Assembly (NCBI GenBank): GCA_003152795.1
Contig: PMBA01000306.1
Location: forward strand, 17,610-26,869
Source: Acidobacteriaceae bacterium
GTDB lineage: Bacteria; Acidobacteriota; Terriglobia; Terriglobales; Acidobacteriaceae
Length of the DNA stretch: 9,260 bases
Direction: 5' to 3'
Shown here: positions 1 to 7,253 of the stretch, piece after piece
Position numbering within the stretch: position 1 is the first letter of the stretch
Layout of the letters: every line of letters starts with the position of its first letter
Made by a program: the position numbers and the translations under genes
The notes under the pieces: model-generated
The model's database searches: none
Told to the model about the DNA's origin: nothing
What the model saw: only the letters and a program-made list of their open reading frames with translations

Positions 1-1106
1 TGGAAGACTGGATGCGCGAAGAGTACCTTCGCCGCGGCTACTCCCTCGTCGTCACTCCCCACGTCGCCCGCCGCCAGCTCTTCCACACTTCCGGCCACGA
101 AGGCTACTACTCCCAGAACATGTTCGATGCCATGGAGCTCGACGATGCCGAATATCGCCTCAAGCCCATGAACTGCCCCGGCCACATTCTCATCTACAAA
201 GATTCCCTCAAGTCGTATCGCGATCTGCCCGTGCGCCTCGGCGAACTCGGCACCGTCTATCGCTACGAGCGCTCTGGCGTGATGCACGGCCTCTTGCGCG
301 TCCGCGGCTTTACCCAGGACGACGCTCATATCTTCTGCACGCCCGACCAGATTGAAAACGAAATCGTTGGCTGCCTCGAGTTCGCCCTTGCCGTGCTGAA
401 GGCTTTCGGCTTCGACCAGTTCCAGACTGAGCTTTCCACCTGGGATCCGAACGACAAGAAAAGTTTCCTCGGCACCGAAGACCAGTGGAACCTGGCCAAC
501 CACTCGCTCGAAAGCGCTCTGAAAAAGTTGAACATCGAATACAAAACCATCCCCGGCGAAGCCGCATTCTACGGCCCCAAGATCGACATCAAACTGGTCG
601 ACGCCATCGGACGCCTCTGGCAACTCTCCACCGTCCAGTTCGATTTCAACCTGCCCCAGCGCTTCGATCTCGAATACGTCGCCGAAGACGGCACCCGCAA
701 ACAGCCGCTCATGGTCCACCGAGCTCTCTACGGTTCCGTCGAACGCTTCTTCGGCGTCCTCATCGAACACTACGCCGGAGCCTTCCCCGTCTGGCTCTCC
801 CCCGTGCAGGTAGCCATGATCCCCATCGCCGAGCGCCACGTCGGCTACGCGGAAAAAGTAGCGTCCCAACTCCGGGCCGCAGGCGTCCGCGTGGAAGTCG
901 ATTCTCGCAACGAAAAAATGAACGCCAAAATCCGCGAACACGCCATGCAGAAAATCCCCTTCCTGCTCGTCGTCGGAGACAAAGAATCCGAAGCCAACAA
1001 AGTCAATGTCCGCACCCGTGGCAAGGAAAAAACCGACGACATGGCAACAGTGGAATTCGTAGACAAGATCAAAAAGCTGGTTGCGGAGAAGAGCGCGACC
1101 CTGTAG
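1..1106 (+). CDS. thrS: Threonyl-tRNA synthetase, 3' part (5' end outside window)
   Basis: Class II aminoacyl-tRNA synthetase that charges tRNA-Thr with threonine in the cytoplasm. The reading frame is open from base 3, so the start codon, TGS domain and editing domain lie upstream of the window. What remains is the catalytic core plus the anticodon-binding domain. Counting from the methionine codon at base 12, the family's three zinc ligands that bind the substrate threonine are present: Cys55 in KPMNCPGH, His106 in DDAHIF and His236 in MVHRAL. Motif 2 is visible as RGFTQDDAH and motif 3 as the GSVERF region. From about residue 262 the anticodon-binding fold begins (PVWLSPVQVAMIPI) and includes the typical VDSRNEKMNAKIREH segment. 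Glutamate is mostly encoded by GAA (22 of 29 by hand count). In many bacteria infC follows thrS, but here an accessory ATPase follows. Identification is essentially certain. Confidence 0.97.
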   Translation, partial: EDWMREEYLRRGYSLVVTPHVARRQLFHTSGHEGYYSQNMFDAMELDDAEYRLKPMNCPGHILIYKDSLKSYRDLPVRLGELGTVYRYERSGVMHGLLRVRGFTQDDAHIFCTPDQIENEIVGCLEFALAVLKAFGFDQFQTELSTWDPNDKKSFLGTEDQWNLANHSLESALKKLNIEYKTIPGEAAFYGPKIDIKLVDAIGRLWQLSTVQFDFNLPQRFDLEYVAEDGTRKQPLMVHRALYGSVERFFGVLIEHYAGAFPVWLSPVQVAMIPIAERHVGYAEKVASQLRAAGVRVEVDSRNEKMNAKIREHAMQKIPFLLVVGDKESEANKVNVRTRGKEKTDDMATVEFVDKIKKLVAEKSATL

Positions 1107-1107
1107 C

Positions 1108-1128
1108 CGGCGGACTCGCCCGCCGTTT
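1108..1128 (+). terminator. Possible intrinsic terminator of thrS
   Basis: Just after the thrS stop codon, CGGCGG (1108-1113) pairs perfectly with CCGCCG (1120-1125) around a six-base loop and is followed by TTT. The six-base all-GC stem and position fit a terminator. The T-run is short, so it could instead be a remnant of an intergenic repeat. Confidence 0.4.
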
Positions 1129-1137
1129 CCATTCCTC

Positions 1138-1176
1138 ACCATGAAAATCGAACATCTATCGTTCGATTTTCATGGT
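1138..1176. promoter_or_regulatory. Perfect 16-bp inverted repeat at the ATPase promoter (candidate operator)
   Basis: ACCATGAAAATCGAAC (1138-1153) is followed, after the seven-base spacer ATCTATC, by its exact reverse complement (1161-1176). The right arm touches a good -10-like hexamer, TATACT (1176-1181). A protein bound to the palindrome would therefore cover the -35 region. A second, smaller inverted repeat shares the right arm: TCATGGTA (1170-1177) pairs with TACCATGA (1185-1192), also across seven bases. The ACCATGA word thus occurs three times at this promoter, twice forward and once reversed. Seen directly: the symmetry. Inferred: an operator, perhaps for autoregulation. Confidence 0.6.
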
Positions 1177-1181
1177 ATACT
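1176..1181 (+). promoter_or_regulatory. -10 element (TATACT) of the ATPase gene; probably leaderless transcript
   Basis: TATACT matches the TATAAT consensus at five of six positions and is the best -10 box in this gap. A start site about seven bases downstream would fall at 1188-1189, exactly on the ATG chosen for the ATPase. No convincing -35 box is visible, since the expected place lies inside the palindrome spacer and right arm. No Shine-Dalgarno precedes the ATG, which agrees with a leaderless mRNA. Confidence 0.45.
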
Positions 1182-1188
1182 CTTTACC

Positions 1189-2325
1189 ATGATTGTTCGC
1201 ATGGCTGACATTGTGCTGGTTCGATCCGCTTTGCGGCGCAGTCGTGTGGTTGCCCTTCTAGGGCCGCGCCAGTGCGGCAAGACTACCCTCGCCCGCGAGT
1301 TTGTTGCCCCCGGCTCCCTCAACTACTTCGACCTCGAGGACCCTCAGAGCCTCGCCCGCCTGACCGAGCCCGACATCGCTCTCCGTCCTCTCAGAAAGTT
1401 GGTGGTGATTGACGAGGTCCAGCGCCGTCCCGACCTGTTTCCCCTGTTGCGCGTCCTGGCCGACCGGAGACCCCTCCCGGCGCGCTTTCTCATCCTCGGC
1501 AGTGCTTCGCCAGATCTGCTGCGCCAATCTTCGGAGACGCTCGCTGGCCGTATCGAGACCGTTCCTCTGGAGGGTTTCCGCCTCTCCGATCTGGGCGCCG
1601 CCGCCCTCGGTCGGCACTGGCTGCGCGGCGGTTTTCCTTTGGCGTACACCGCCAGGACCGAGCTCAATTCGCTCTCGTGGCGCCGCCAGTTTCTCCAGAC
1701 GTTTATCGAGCGCGACCTGCCGCAACTCGGCATCACGATTCCCGCGTTGTCTCTGCGCCGTTTCTGGAACATGGTCGCCCACTATCACGGCCAGATATGG
1801 AACGCCGCCGAGTTCGCTCGCGCCTTGAGCGTGAGTGAGCCCACGGTGCGCCGCTATCTCGACCTGATGGCCGATGTCTTCATGCTCCGCCCCCTGCTGC
1901 CCTGGTTTGAGAATCTCGCCAAGCGCCAGGTCAAGGCACCCAAGGTCTACGTCCGCGACAGCGGCCTGCTCCACGCCCTGCTCGGCATCACGAATCATCG
2001 CGACCTTGAGTTTCATCCCAAGGTCGGCGCTTCCTGGGAGGGTTACGCCGTCGAAGAGGTGCTCAAATCCTTCCGCCCCGACGAGGCTTACTATTGGGCC
2101 ACGCACAACGGAGCCGAGCTTGATCTCCTACTGTTCAAAGATGGCCGCCGCATCGGCATCGAGTGCAAGCGCGCTGACGCACCTGTGCTCACTCCATCCA
2201 TGCGCATCGCTCTCGCCGACCTCAAACTCGACCGGCTATGCGTCCTCTATCCCGGCGATAAAACATATTCGCTGGCCAGGAACGTCGACGTCATTCCCCT
2301 CGCAAAATTCGTGAATGCAAAATGA
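1189..2325 (+). CDS. AAA+ ATPase with DUF4143 C-terminal region
   Basis: A 378-residue protein of the large, poorly understood family of stand-alone AAA+ ATPases with a DUF4143 tail, abundant in accessory regions of bacteria and archaea. The Walker A motif is GPRQCGKTT (25-33, Lys31). Walker B is LVVIDEVQ (71-78, Asp75, Glu76). A sensor-like segment FLILGSAS follows. A helix-turn-helix-like stretch lies at about 205-226 (NAAEFARALSVSEPTVRRYL). The C-terminus carries a PD-(D/E)xK-like pattern: Glu284, Asp312 in GAELDLLL, and Glu325/Lys327 in IECK. This suggests a nuclease-like fold, but activity is unproven. In-frame starts exist at 1081 (TTG, inside thrS), 1141 (ATG, inside the palindrome), 1189 and 1201. 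I chose 1189 because it sits just after the -10 box. Glutamate is GAG in 18 of 19 cases, unlike thrS, which suggests acquisition. Biological role and partner are unknown. Confidence 0.9.
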   Translation: MIVRMADIVLVRSALRRSRVVALLGPRQCGKTTLAREFVAPGSLNYFDLEDPQSLARLTEPDIALRPLRKLVVIDEVQRRPDLFPLLRVLADRRPLPARFLILGSASPDLLRQSSETLAGRIETVPLEGFRLSDLGAAALGRHWLRGGFPLAYTARTELNSLSWRRQFLQTFIERDLPQLGITIPALSLRRFWNMVAHYHGQIWNAAEFARALSVSEPTVRRYLDLMADVFMLRPLLPWFENLAKRQVKAPKVYVRDSGLLHALLGITNHRDLEFHPKVGASWEGYAVEEVLKSFRPDEAYYWATHNGAELDLLLFKDGRRIGIECKRADAPVLTPSMRIALADLKLDRLCVLYPGDKTYSLARNVDVIPLAKFVNAK

Positions 2326-2351
2326 CAAAGCATGCGGAAGAAAACACCCTC

Positions 2352-2395
2352 GTGGGGACGGACGCCCTCGTCCGTCCCGCGGAGCGACGCTTCGC
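2352..2395 (+). repeat. Two-hairpin intergenic repeat, copy A
   Basis: GGGACGGACG (2355-2364) pairs perfectly with CGTCCGTCCC (2369-2378) around the loop CCCT. A second hairpin follows at once: GCGGAGCG (2379-2386) with CGCTTCGC (2388-2395), containing one G-T pair. The first hairpin is shared with copies C and D. The second has the same place and size but a different sequence. It begins about 25 bases after the ATPase stop codon, in the sense direction. Confidence 0.75.
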
Positions 2396-2533
2396 CCCTT
2401 CCTTTGTTCCATCCCCACCCCCTGTGTTAGCATCAGAAGTTTCGCAGGCGTTGTTGGGCTGGCCTGTACCCTGTACTCATCCTCATCCCGGGCCGTTACA
2501 CCCTTCCCGTAAGCCTGCGGAAGGAGACAACCC

Positions 2534-4654
2534 GTGAAAGTGTACGCTGCCGCCAATCTCCGCAACCTTGCCCTGATCGGACACGGCCACGCCGGAAAAA
2601 CTACCCTCGTGTCCGCCATGCTCTACACCGCCGGAGCCGCTCCTCGCCTCGGTCGCGTCGACGACGGCTCCGCCACCACCGACTACGACGAAGAAGAAAT
2701 CGCCCGCAAAATGTCCATCTCCACCGGCCTCGCCTTCGTCGAGTGGGGTAAGCCCGATGCCAAGATCAAGATTAATCTCCTCGACACTCCCGGCTTCAAC
2801 ATGTTCGTCCACGAAGCCAAGATGATGATGCCCGTCGTCGACGCCGCCCTCGTCGTGGTCGACGGCGTGGCTGGCGTCGAAGTCGTCACCCAGCGGGTCT
2901 GGAATTACTGCGACGAAATCAACCTCCCGCGCATGATCGTCGTCAACCGCATGGATCGCGACCGCGCCGATGCCGCCCGCGCCCTCGAATCCCTCACCAA
3001 CGCTTTCGGCCGCGCCGTCACCCCCTTGCAACTCCCCATCGGCGCCGAGAAAAGTCTCAGCGGCATCGTCGACCTCGTCCGCATGAAGGCCTATACCTAC
3101 GAGATGGGTGGAAACGGCAAAGGCAAAGAAGGCCCCATCCCCGCCAACATGGCCGATCAAGCCAAAGAAGCTCACGAAAAATTAGTCGAACTCGTAGCCG
3201 AAGGCAAAGACGAGTTGATGGAAGAATTCTTCGAAACCGGCACCATCCCCGAGGAACATCTCGTCCCCGCCCTCCACGAAGCCATTCGCGAAGACAAACT
3301 GTTCCCCGTCCTCTTCACTTCCGGCCTGGGCAACATCGGCGTCGACGAGCTCATGGATTTCATCGTTGACTACACCCCCGCCGCCAGCGAACATCACGCC
3401 CTCACCGGCTGGACCGCCGAAGGTGGCCCGCCCGCTGAACGCAAAGGCACCGACAACGAACCCGCCTCCGTCTACGTTTTCAAAACCATGTCCGACGCCT
3501 TCGCCGGACGCATCTCCTACTTCAAAGTCTTTTCCGGCGTCCTCAAAGACGACGCCTCCCTGCAGAACTACAATCGCAATATCCAGGAGAAGTTCGCCCA
3601 CATCTCCCTCGTTCAGGGCAAGCAGGCCATTCCCATCCCCGAACTCCATGCCGGAGACATCGGCGCCGTAGCGAAACTGAGGGAGACTCTCACCGGCGAC
3701 ACTCTCGGCGACAAGTCATCCCCCATCCGCTATCCCATGGTCCAGTTGCCCGAACCCGCCATCACCTTCGCCATCGAGCCCAAGAGCCGCGCCGACGAAG
3801 ACAAACTCGGCGTCGGTCTCCACAAACTCATGGAAGAAGACGCCATGCTCCGCTTCTTCCGCGATCCCCAAACCAAGGAATTCCTCATTGCCGGCACCGG
3901 TCAGCAGCACATCGAAGTCGTAGTCTCCAAGATGAAAAAGCGCTACCACGCCGAAGTCGTCCTCAAAGCGCCCAAAGTTCCTTATCGCGAGACCATTCGC
4001 GGCAAAGCCGACGTCCAGGGACGCCACAAAAAGCAGACTGGCGGCCACGGCCAGTATGGCGATTGCAAAATTAAAATGGAGCCCCTCCCAAAAAATTCCG
4101 AAGTCGAATTCGAGTTCATCAACGACATCTTCGGCGGATCCATCCCCCGCAACTTCATCCCCGCCGTAGAAAAAGGCATCAAAGACGCCGCCGCTCGTGG
4201 CTATCTGGCAGGCTATCCCGTCGTCAACTTCCGCGTCAGCCTCTACGACGGCTCCTACCACGACGTCGATTCCAACGACCTCTCCTTCCAGATGGCCGGA
4301 CGCATCGCCTTCCGCAAAGCCATGGAAGCCGCCAAGCCCACTCTCCTCGAACCGATCATGACCGTTGAGATCACCATCCCCGACGAGTTCGCCGGCACCA
4401 TCATGGGCGACCTCAACAGCCGCCGCGGACGCATCCAGGGCATGGACAACAAAGCCGGTAACACCATCGTGAAAGCCGAAGTCCCCATGGCCGAAATGCT
4501 TACCTACGGCGCCGATCTAACCTCCATGACCCAGGGCCGCGGCAGCTTCTCCATGGAAATGCACCACTACGACACCGTCCCCCAGCAACTGCAAGACAAG
4601 ATTATCGAGAAGGCCAAAGCCGAGCGCGGCGAAGTAAAAGAAGAAGAAGAATAA
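2534..4654 (+). CDS. fusA: Elongation factor G, divergent (EF-G-2-like) type
   Basis: A 706-residue translational GTPase of the EF-G family. EF-G moves tRNAs and mRNA through the ribosome and, with RRF, helps recycle it. The GTG start has a strong Shine-Dalgarno, GGAAGGAG (2519-2526), seven bases upstream. The P-loop is GHGHAGKT (16-23), switch II is DTPGFNMF (84-91) and the guanine-specificity motif is NRMD (138-141). Domain IV shows TGGHGQYG (502-509). Domain V has LEPIM, GDLNSRRG and TQGRGS, all hallmarks of full-length EF-G. Deviations from canonical EF-G are clear. Switch I reads RKMSIS instead of RGITI. The switch II histidine of DTPGH is Phe88. The P-loop is not GHIDAGKT. These features match EF-G paralogues such as the second EF-G of Thermus. 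A canonical fusA would then be expected elsewhere, typically in the str operon. The tail ends in an acidic VKEEEE run. The family is certain; the translocation role is likely but not assured. Confidence 0.93.
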   Translation: MKVYAAANLRNLALIGHGHAGKTTLVSAMLYTAGAAPRLGRVDDGSATTDYDEEEIARKMSISTGLAFVEWGKPDAKIKINLLDTPGFNMFVHEAKMMMPVVDAALVVVDGVAGVEVVTQRVWNYCDEINLPRMIVVNRMDRDRADAARALESLTNAFGRAVTPLQLPIGAEKSLSGIVDLVRMKAYTYEMGGNGKGKEGPIPANMADQAKEAHEKLVELVAEGKDELMEEFFETGTIPEEHLVPALHEAIREDKLFPVLFTSGLGNIGVDELMDFIVDYTPAASEHHALTGWTAEGGPPAERKGTDNEPASVYVFKTMSDAFAGRISYFKVFSGVLKDDASLQNYNRNIQEKFAHISLVQGKQAIPIPELHAGDIGAVAKLRETLTGDTLGDKSSPIRYPMVQLPEPAITFAIEPKSRADEDKLGVGLHKLMEEDAMLRFFRDPQTKEFLIAGTGQQHIEVVVSKMKKRYHAEVVLKAPKVPYRETIRGKADVQGRHKKQTGGHGQYGDCKIKMEPLPKNSEVEFEFINDIFGGSIPRNFIPAVEKGIKDAAARGYLAGYPVVNFRVSLYDGSYHDVDSNDLSFQMAGRIAFRKAMEAAKPTLLEPIMTVEITIPDEFAGTIMGDLNSRRGRIQGMDNKAGNTIVKAEVPMAEMLTYGADLTSMTQGRGSFSMEMHHYDTVPQQLQDKIIEKAKAERGEVKEEEE

Positions 4655-4770
4655 CTGCATGGTTCAATGGAGAGCCGGGCGCCCCCCGTCCACCCCCAAC
4701 AGCTGCCAAAAACAGTTTCGCCCTCAAGCCCGTTCTGGCGTACCATTCCTCTTTACTTAAGGAGGCACGC

Positions 4771-5706
4771 ATGTCCAGGCGGAGTTCCCCCACCTGCTGC
4801 CGCTTGTCCTTTGCGACGCTCGTTCTTTTGCTTATCTCCCAGCCCGCAATGCCCCAGGAAAACAAGTCCACAACTCTCGAACTCGACCACGTCTCCATCT
4901 GCGGCTCCAGCCTCGACACCCTTCGTCAATCCCTCACCGACGTGGGCCTCACTCCCGATCTCGGCGGCCCTCACGGCAACGGCATTACCCAGATGGCGCT
5001 GGTTGGTTTCGATGATGGCACCTACATCGAACTGATCGCCCCGATCAAGCCCGGCGTAACCGCTGGCTCCGCCTGGGCAAAGTTTATGTCCGACGACGCC
5101 GTCACCTGCGCCTGGGCCGCTGGCACCAACGTCTTGCTCCAGGAAGTCGATCGCCTCAAGAAGGCCGGCATCTCCGTCAAGACTCCCGAACGCGGCAGCC
5201 GCAAGCGCCCCGACGGCATGTCCGTCGAGTGGATGACCGCCGACGTCGGCAACACAACCCCGGGCGCCACCCTTCCCTTCATCATCGAAGACCAGACCCC
5301 TCGCGCCTGGCGCGTCCAGAATTCTGCCAGCGTTCAAGGCGCCCCCCTGGGCGGCGTCGAGAACGTAGTCCTCGGCGTCAACAATCTCGACGCCTCCATT
5401 GCCCTGTTCCGCAAGGCTTACGGTTGGGCTGAGCCCCTCACCGAAACCCAGAAGGACTTTGGCAAACTAGCCTACTTCCCCGGCCAGCCCGTGATCCTGG
5501 CCGCTCCTTCCGGCGGAGGCTGGCTCTCCGACCGCCTCGCCAAGTTCGGGGAGACTCCGGTTGCTTACCTGCTCAGCACCCGCGACTTCGCTGCCGCCAC
5601 CAAAAGATACAAACTCTCCGGCACCAAAACCTGGTTCGGCCAGAAGCTAGCCTGGTTCGACCCAGCCAAGCTCAAAGGCGTGCGGCTGGGAGTGATTGGG
5701 CAGTAG
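4771..5706 (+). CDS. Exported glyoxalase/VOC-like protein, two modules
   Basis: A 311-residue protein with a strong Shine-Dalgarno (AAGGAGG, 4759-4765) five bases before its ATG. The N-terminus looks like a Sec signal peptide: arginines at 3-4 and 11, a hydrophobic core at about 14-23, and cleavage probably near residues 27-30. An envelope location is therefore inferred. The first module starts at LELDHVSICGSSLD (36-49) and continues to GTYIELIAPI (83-92), the pattern of the Glyoxalase_3-like/VOC superfamily. His40 and Glu87 are the expected metal-ligand positions, and GGPHGNG (65-71) is also typical. The second module (from about 193, LGGVENVVLGVNNLD) repeats the fold, but has Glu197 where His40 would align and no acidic residue at the Glu87 equivalent (VILAAPS). 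The substrate cannot be predicted, since VOC proteins include lyases, dioxygenases and resistance proteins. It stands alone, more than 100 bases from both neighbours. Confidence 0.85.
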   Translation: MSRRSSPTCCRLSFATLVLLLISQPAMPQENKSTTLELDHVSICGSSLDTLRQSLTDVGLTPDLGGPHGNGITQMALVGFDDGTYIELIAPIKPGVTAGSAWAKFMSDDAVTCAWAAGTNVLLQEVDRLKKAGISVKTPERGSRKRPDGMSVEWMTADVGNTTPGATLPFIIEDQTPRAWRVQNSASVQGAPLGGVENVVLGVNNLDASIALFRKAYGWAEPLTETQKDFGKLAYFPGQPVILAAPSGGGWLSDRLAKFGETPVAYLLSTRDFAAATKRYKLSGTKTWFGQKLAWFDPAKLKGVRLGVIGQ

Positions 5707-5867
5707 CATCGGCCATTACGATTTCTTTGTGTTCTAGATTGTGGCTATGACGGCCGCACTGGCGAGTGGACAATCAACGAGTAAGACGTTGCGGCATGGG
5801 TAGATCCGGTATAAGCGCGATCTATCAACTAGCAAGCCGGAACTAAGAACTGCTACCATCCCCTTCA

Positions 5868-6917
5868 GTGTCCGCTGCCAAAGATAATCCCGCCCTCCAC
5901 CTGAAGGACCGCCTCGTCTCCGCCGCCCCCGTCGAGGACGATTCCTCCTTCGAGCTCAAGCTCCGCCCCCAGCGCCTCCAGGAATTCATCGGCCAGAACA
6001 AAGTCAAAGAGAATCTCGACGTAGCCATCCAGGCCGCCAAGTCCCGCGGCGAAGCCCTCGACCACGTCCTCCTCTACGGACCCCCCGGCCTCGGCAAGAC
6101 TACCCTGGCCAACATCATCGCCAACGAGCTCGGAGCCGCTTTCCAGCAGACTTCCGGCCCAACATTACAGATCAAAGGCGACCTCACAGCGATCCTCACC
6201 AATCTCCGCGATCGCCAGGTGCTCTTCATCGATGAAGTCCATCGCCTCCAGCCAGCGCTCGAAGAGATCCTCTACTCCGCCCTCGAAGACTACAAGCTCG
6301 ACATCATGATCGGACAGGGCCCGTCCGCCCGCACCCACACCATGGACGTCAAGCCCTTCACCTTCATCGGCGCCACCACGCGCGCCGGACTCCTCTCCGC
6401 TCCCCTCCGTTCCCGTTTCGGCCTCCTGCTCCGCCTCGAGTTCTACACTCACGACGATCTCCGCGTAATCGTCGAACGTTCCGCCGAAATCCTCGGCGTA
6501 ACCATCGATCGCCCCGGCGCCACCGAAATCGCCAGCCGCTCTCGTGGAACCCCGCGCATCGCCAACCGCCTCCTCCGCCGCGTCCGCGACTACACCCAGG
6601 TCCGCGCCAACGGCTCCATCGATCTCCCCATCGCCCAGTCCGCCCTCAGCATGTTGGAAGTTGACCGCCACGGCTTCGACGAAGTCGACCGCAAACTCCT
6701 CCTCACCATCATCGAGAAGTATCAGGGCGGCCCCGTTGGCTTGAACACTTTAGGCGCGGCGCTAGCCGAGGAACCCGACGCCATAGAAGAAATTTACGAA
6801 CCGTTCCTCATCCAGATCGGCTTCCTCAACCGCACTCCCCGAGGAAGAGTAGCCACCCAGCTTGCCTACGAACATTTCGGCATCACTCCCAACCGCCGCC
6901 AAAGCTCCCTCTTCTAG
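5868..6917 (+). CDS. ruvB: Holliday junction branch-migration ATPase RuvB
   Basis: A 349-residue hexameric AAA+ motor that, with RuvA, drives branch migration of Holliday junctions during recombinational repair. Visible motifs are Walker [10 protein letters not shown] (71-79), Walker [11 protein letters not shown] (118-127), and GATTRAG (168-174) with the presumed trans-acting arginine Arg172. LRSRFG (180-185), [17 protein letters not shown] (about 226-242), and the C-terminal winged helix ending in [18 protein letters not shown] also match the family. Length is normal. The start is GTG; the frame is closed by a TAA 24 bases upstream and no better start exists in between. No Shine-Dalgarno is visible. 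A weak promoter candidate is TATAAG (5810-5815), without a good -35. ruvA and ruvC are not adjacent. The stop codon TAG lies within the left end of the MITE-like element, so the last codons abut an insertion. The C-terminal residues RRQSSLF still look normal for the family. Confidence 0.97.
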   Translation: MSAAKDNPALHLKDRLVSAAPVEDDSSFELKLRPQRLQEFIGQNKVKENLDVAIQAAKSRGEALDHVLLYGPPGLGKTTLANIIANELGAAFQQTSGPTLQIKGDLTAILTNLRDRQVLFIDEVHRLQPALEEILYSALEDYKLDIMIGQGPSARTHTMDVKPFTFIGATTRAGLLSAPLRSRFGLLLRLEFYTHDDLRVIVERSAEILGVTIDRPGATEIASRSRGTPRIANRLLRRVRDYTQVRANGSIDLPIAQSALSMLEVDRHGFDEVDRKLLLTIIEKYQGGPVGLNTLGAALAEEPDAIEEIYEPFLIQIGFLNRTPRGRVATQLAYEHFGITPNRRQSSLF

Positions 6918-7067
6918 TGTGGTGTCCCGTTAATTCGCGAAATAAGTTAGCGTTGTCATCCTGAGCGAAGCGAAGGACCTATGTATTTTGTTTCTGCTGC
7001 GAAGCTCCTGCCTGGCCCCGAAACCGCGCCCCGACTTTATTCGCCTATTTCCGGGACACTACACTAG
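6914..7067. mobile_element. MITE-like element with terminal inverted repeats
   Basis: The left end TAGTGTGGTGTCCCG (6915-6929) matches the reverse complement of the right end (7052-7066) at 14 of 15 positions. Weaker inverted similarity continues inward for about 20 bases (GCGAAATAAGT against GCGAATAAAGT). CTAG stands at both ends (6914-6917 and 7064-7067), so the target duplication could be TA or CTAG. CTAG is itself palindromic, so the two cannot be separated. The roughly 150-bp interior has no credible ORF. It contains the string GTCATCCTGAGCGAAGCG, which I recall as a common intergenic string in several bacterial groups (unverified). A non-autonomous element mobilised by a DDE transposase elsewhere is the likely reading. 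Its left end supplies the ruvB stop codon. Confidence 0.7.
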
Positions 7068-7127
7068 CTTGTGTGGAGACGGGGGTCCCGCCCCGCCCAG
7101 CCGAGCGCAGCTCGGCACCTGCCGGCG
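7066..7127 (+). repeat. Two-hairpin intergenic repeat, copy B (degenerate first hairpin)
   Basis: After a left cap AGCTTGTGTGG, the first palindrome is decayed (GACGGGGGTCCCGCCCCGCC region). The second is intact: GCCGAGC (7100-7106), loop GCA, GCTCGGC (7110-7116). The right flank ACCTGCCG matches copy D. It abuts the MITE, which may have inserted into the CTAG-containing left cap, since copy D reads CTAGGCTCGTGTGG at the same place. Confidence 0.7.
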
Positions 7128-7139
7128 CTGTATGAATTC

Positions 7140-7190
7140 GCGGTGGACGAGCGAGGATGCACGTCGCTCCCGGCGTTTGACTTCCACCGC
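7140..7190. promoter_or_regulatory. Nested inverted repeats over the ridA promoter
   Basis: GCGGTGGA (7140-7147) is the exact reverse complement of TCCACCGC (7183-7190). Inside it GAGCGA (7149-7154) pairs with TCGCTC (7164-7169). The right outer arm lies between the proposed -35 and -10 boxes of ridA, so this could be a DNA operator with half-sites 43 bp apart. In a read-through transcript it would be a hairpin. Confidence 0.4.
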
Positions 7191-7206
7191 TGCAATCTGC
7201 GTTAAT
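7177..7206 (+). promoter_or_regulatory. Candidate promoter of ridA
   Basis: TTGACT (7177-7182, five of six to the -35 consensus) and GTTAAT (7201-7206, four of six to the -10) are separated by 18 bases. Transcription would start near 7213, about 40 bases before the ridA start codon. This is the best promoter pair in the 336-base gap between ruvB and ridA. Confidence 0.5.
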
Positions 7207-7253
7207 CACTCTTCGTCATCATCCCCGCGGAAACGCTGTCAGCAGGAGAACTC

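Noticed and set aside
485..1144. A 219-codon plus-strand frame overlapping thrS
   Set aside because: Arg/Pro/His-rich out-of-frame translation of thrS with no recognisable domain.
1081..1188. Longer ATPase starts at TTG 1081 or ATG 1141
   Set aside because: The first overlaps the thrS end and the second would translate the palindrome. Neither has a Shine-Dalgarno, and the family's conserved region begins only after 1201.
1258..2106. A 282-codon open frame on the minus strand opposite the ATPase gene
   Set aside because: It lies wholly inside a gene with clear Walker motifs. Its protein is a Gly/Glu/Val-rich sequence typical of antisense shadows in GC-rich DNA and shows no family motif.
2401..2520. 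Promoter of the EF-G gene (TTGTTG 2451-2456 with TGTACT 2472-2477, or TAGCAT 2428-2433)
   Set aside because: Matches to the consensus are poor and the spacing is 15 bases, so I cannot pick a promoter with confidence.
2483..3175. A 230-codon minus-strand frame opposite the EF-G gene
   Set aside because: Low-complexity Gly/Asp/His/Val protein opposite an intact EF-G gene, so a shadow frame. The same holds for 3182-3649, 3716-4261 and 6165-6671 on the minus strand.
5707..5867. Possible small RNA or terminator between the VOC gene and ruvB (GATTGT at 5737-5742 with ACAATC at 5770-5775)
   Set aside because: The stem is only six bases with a 27-base loop and no T-run. Apart from a weak TATAAG I see nothing supportable in this gap.
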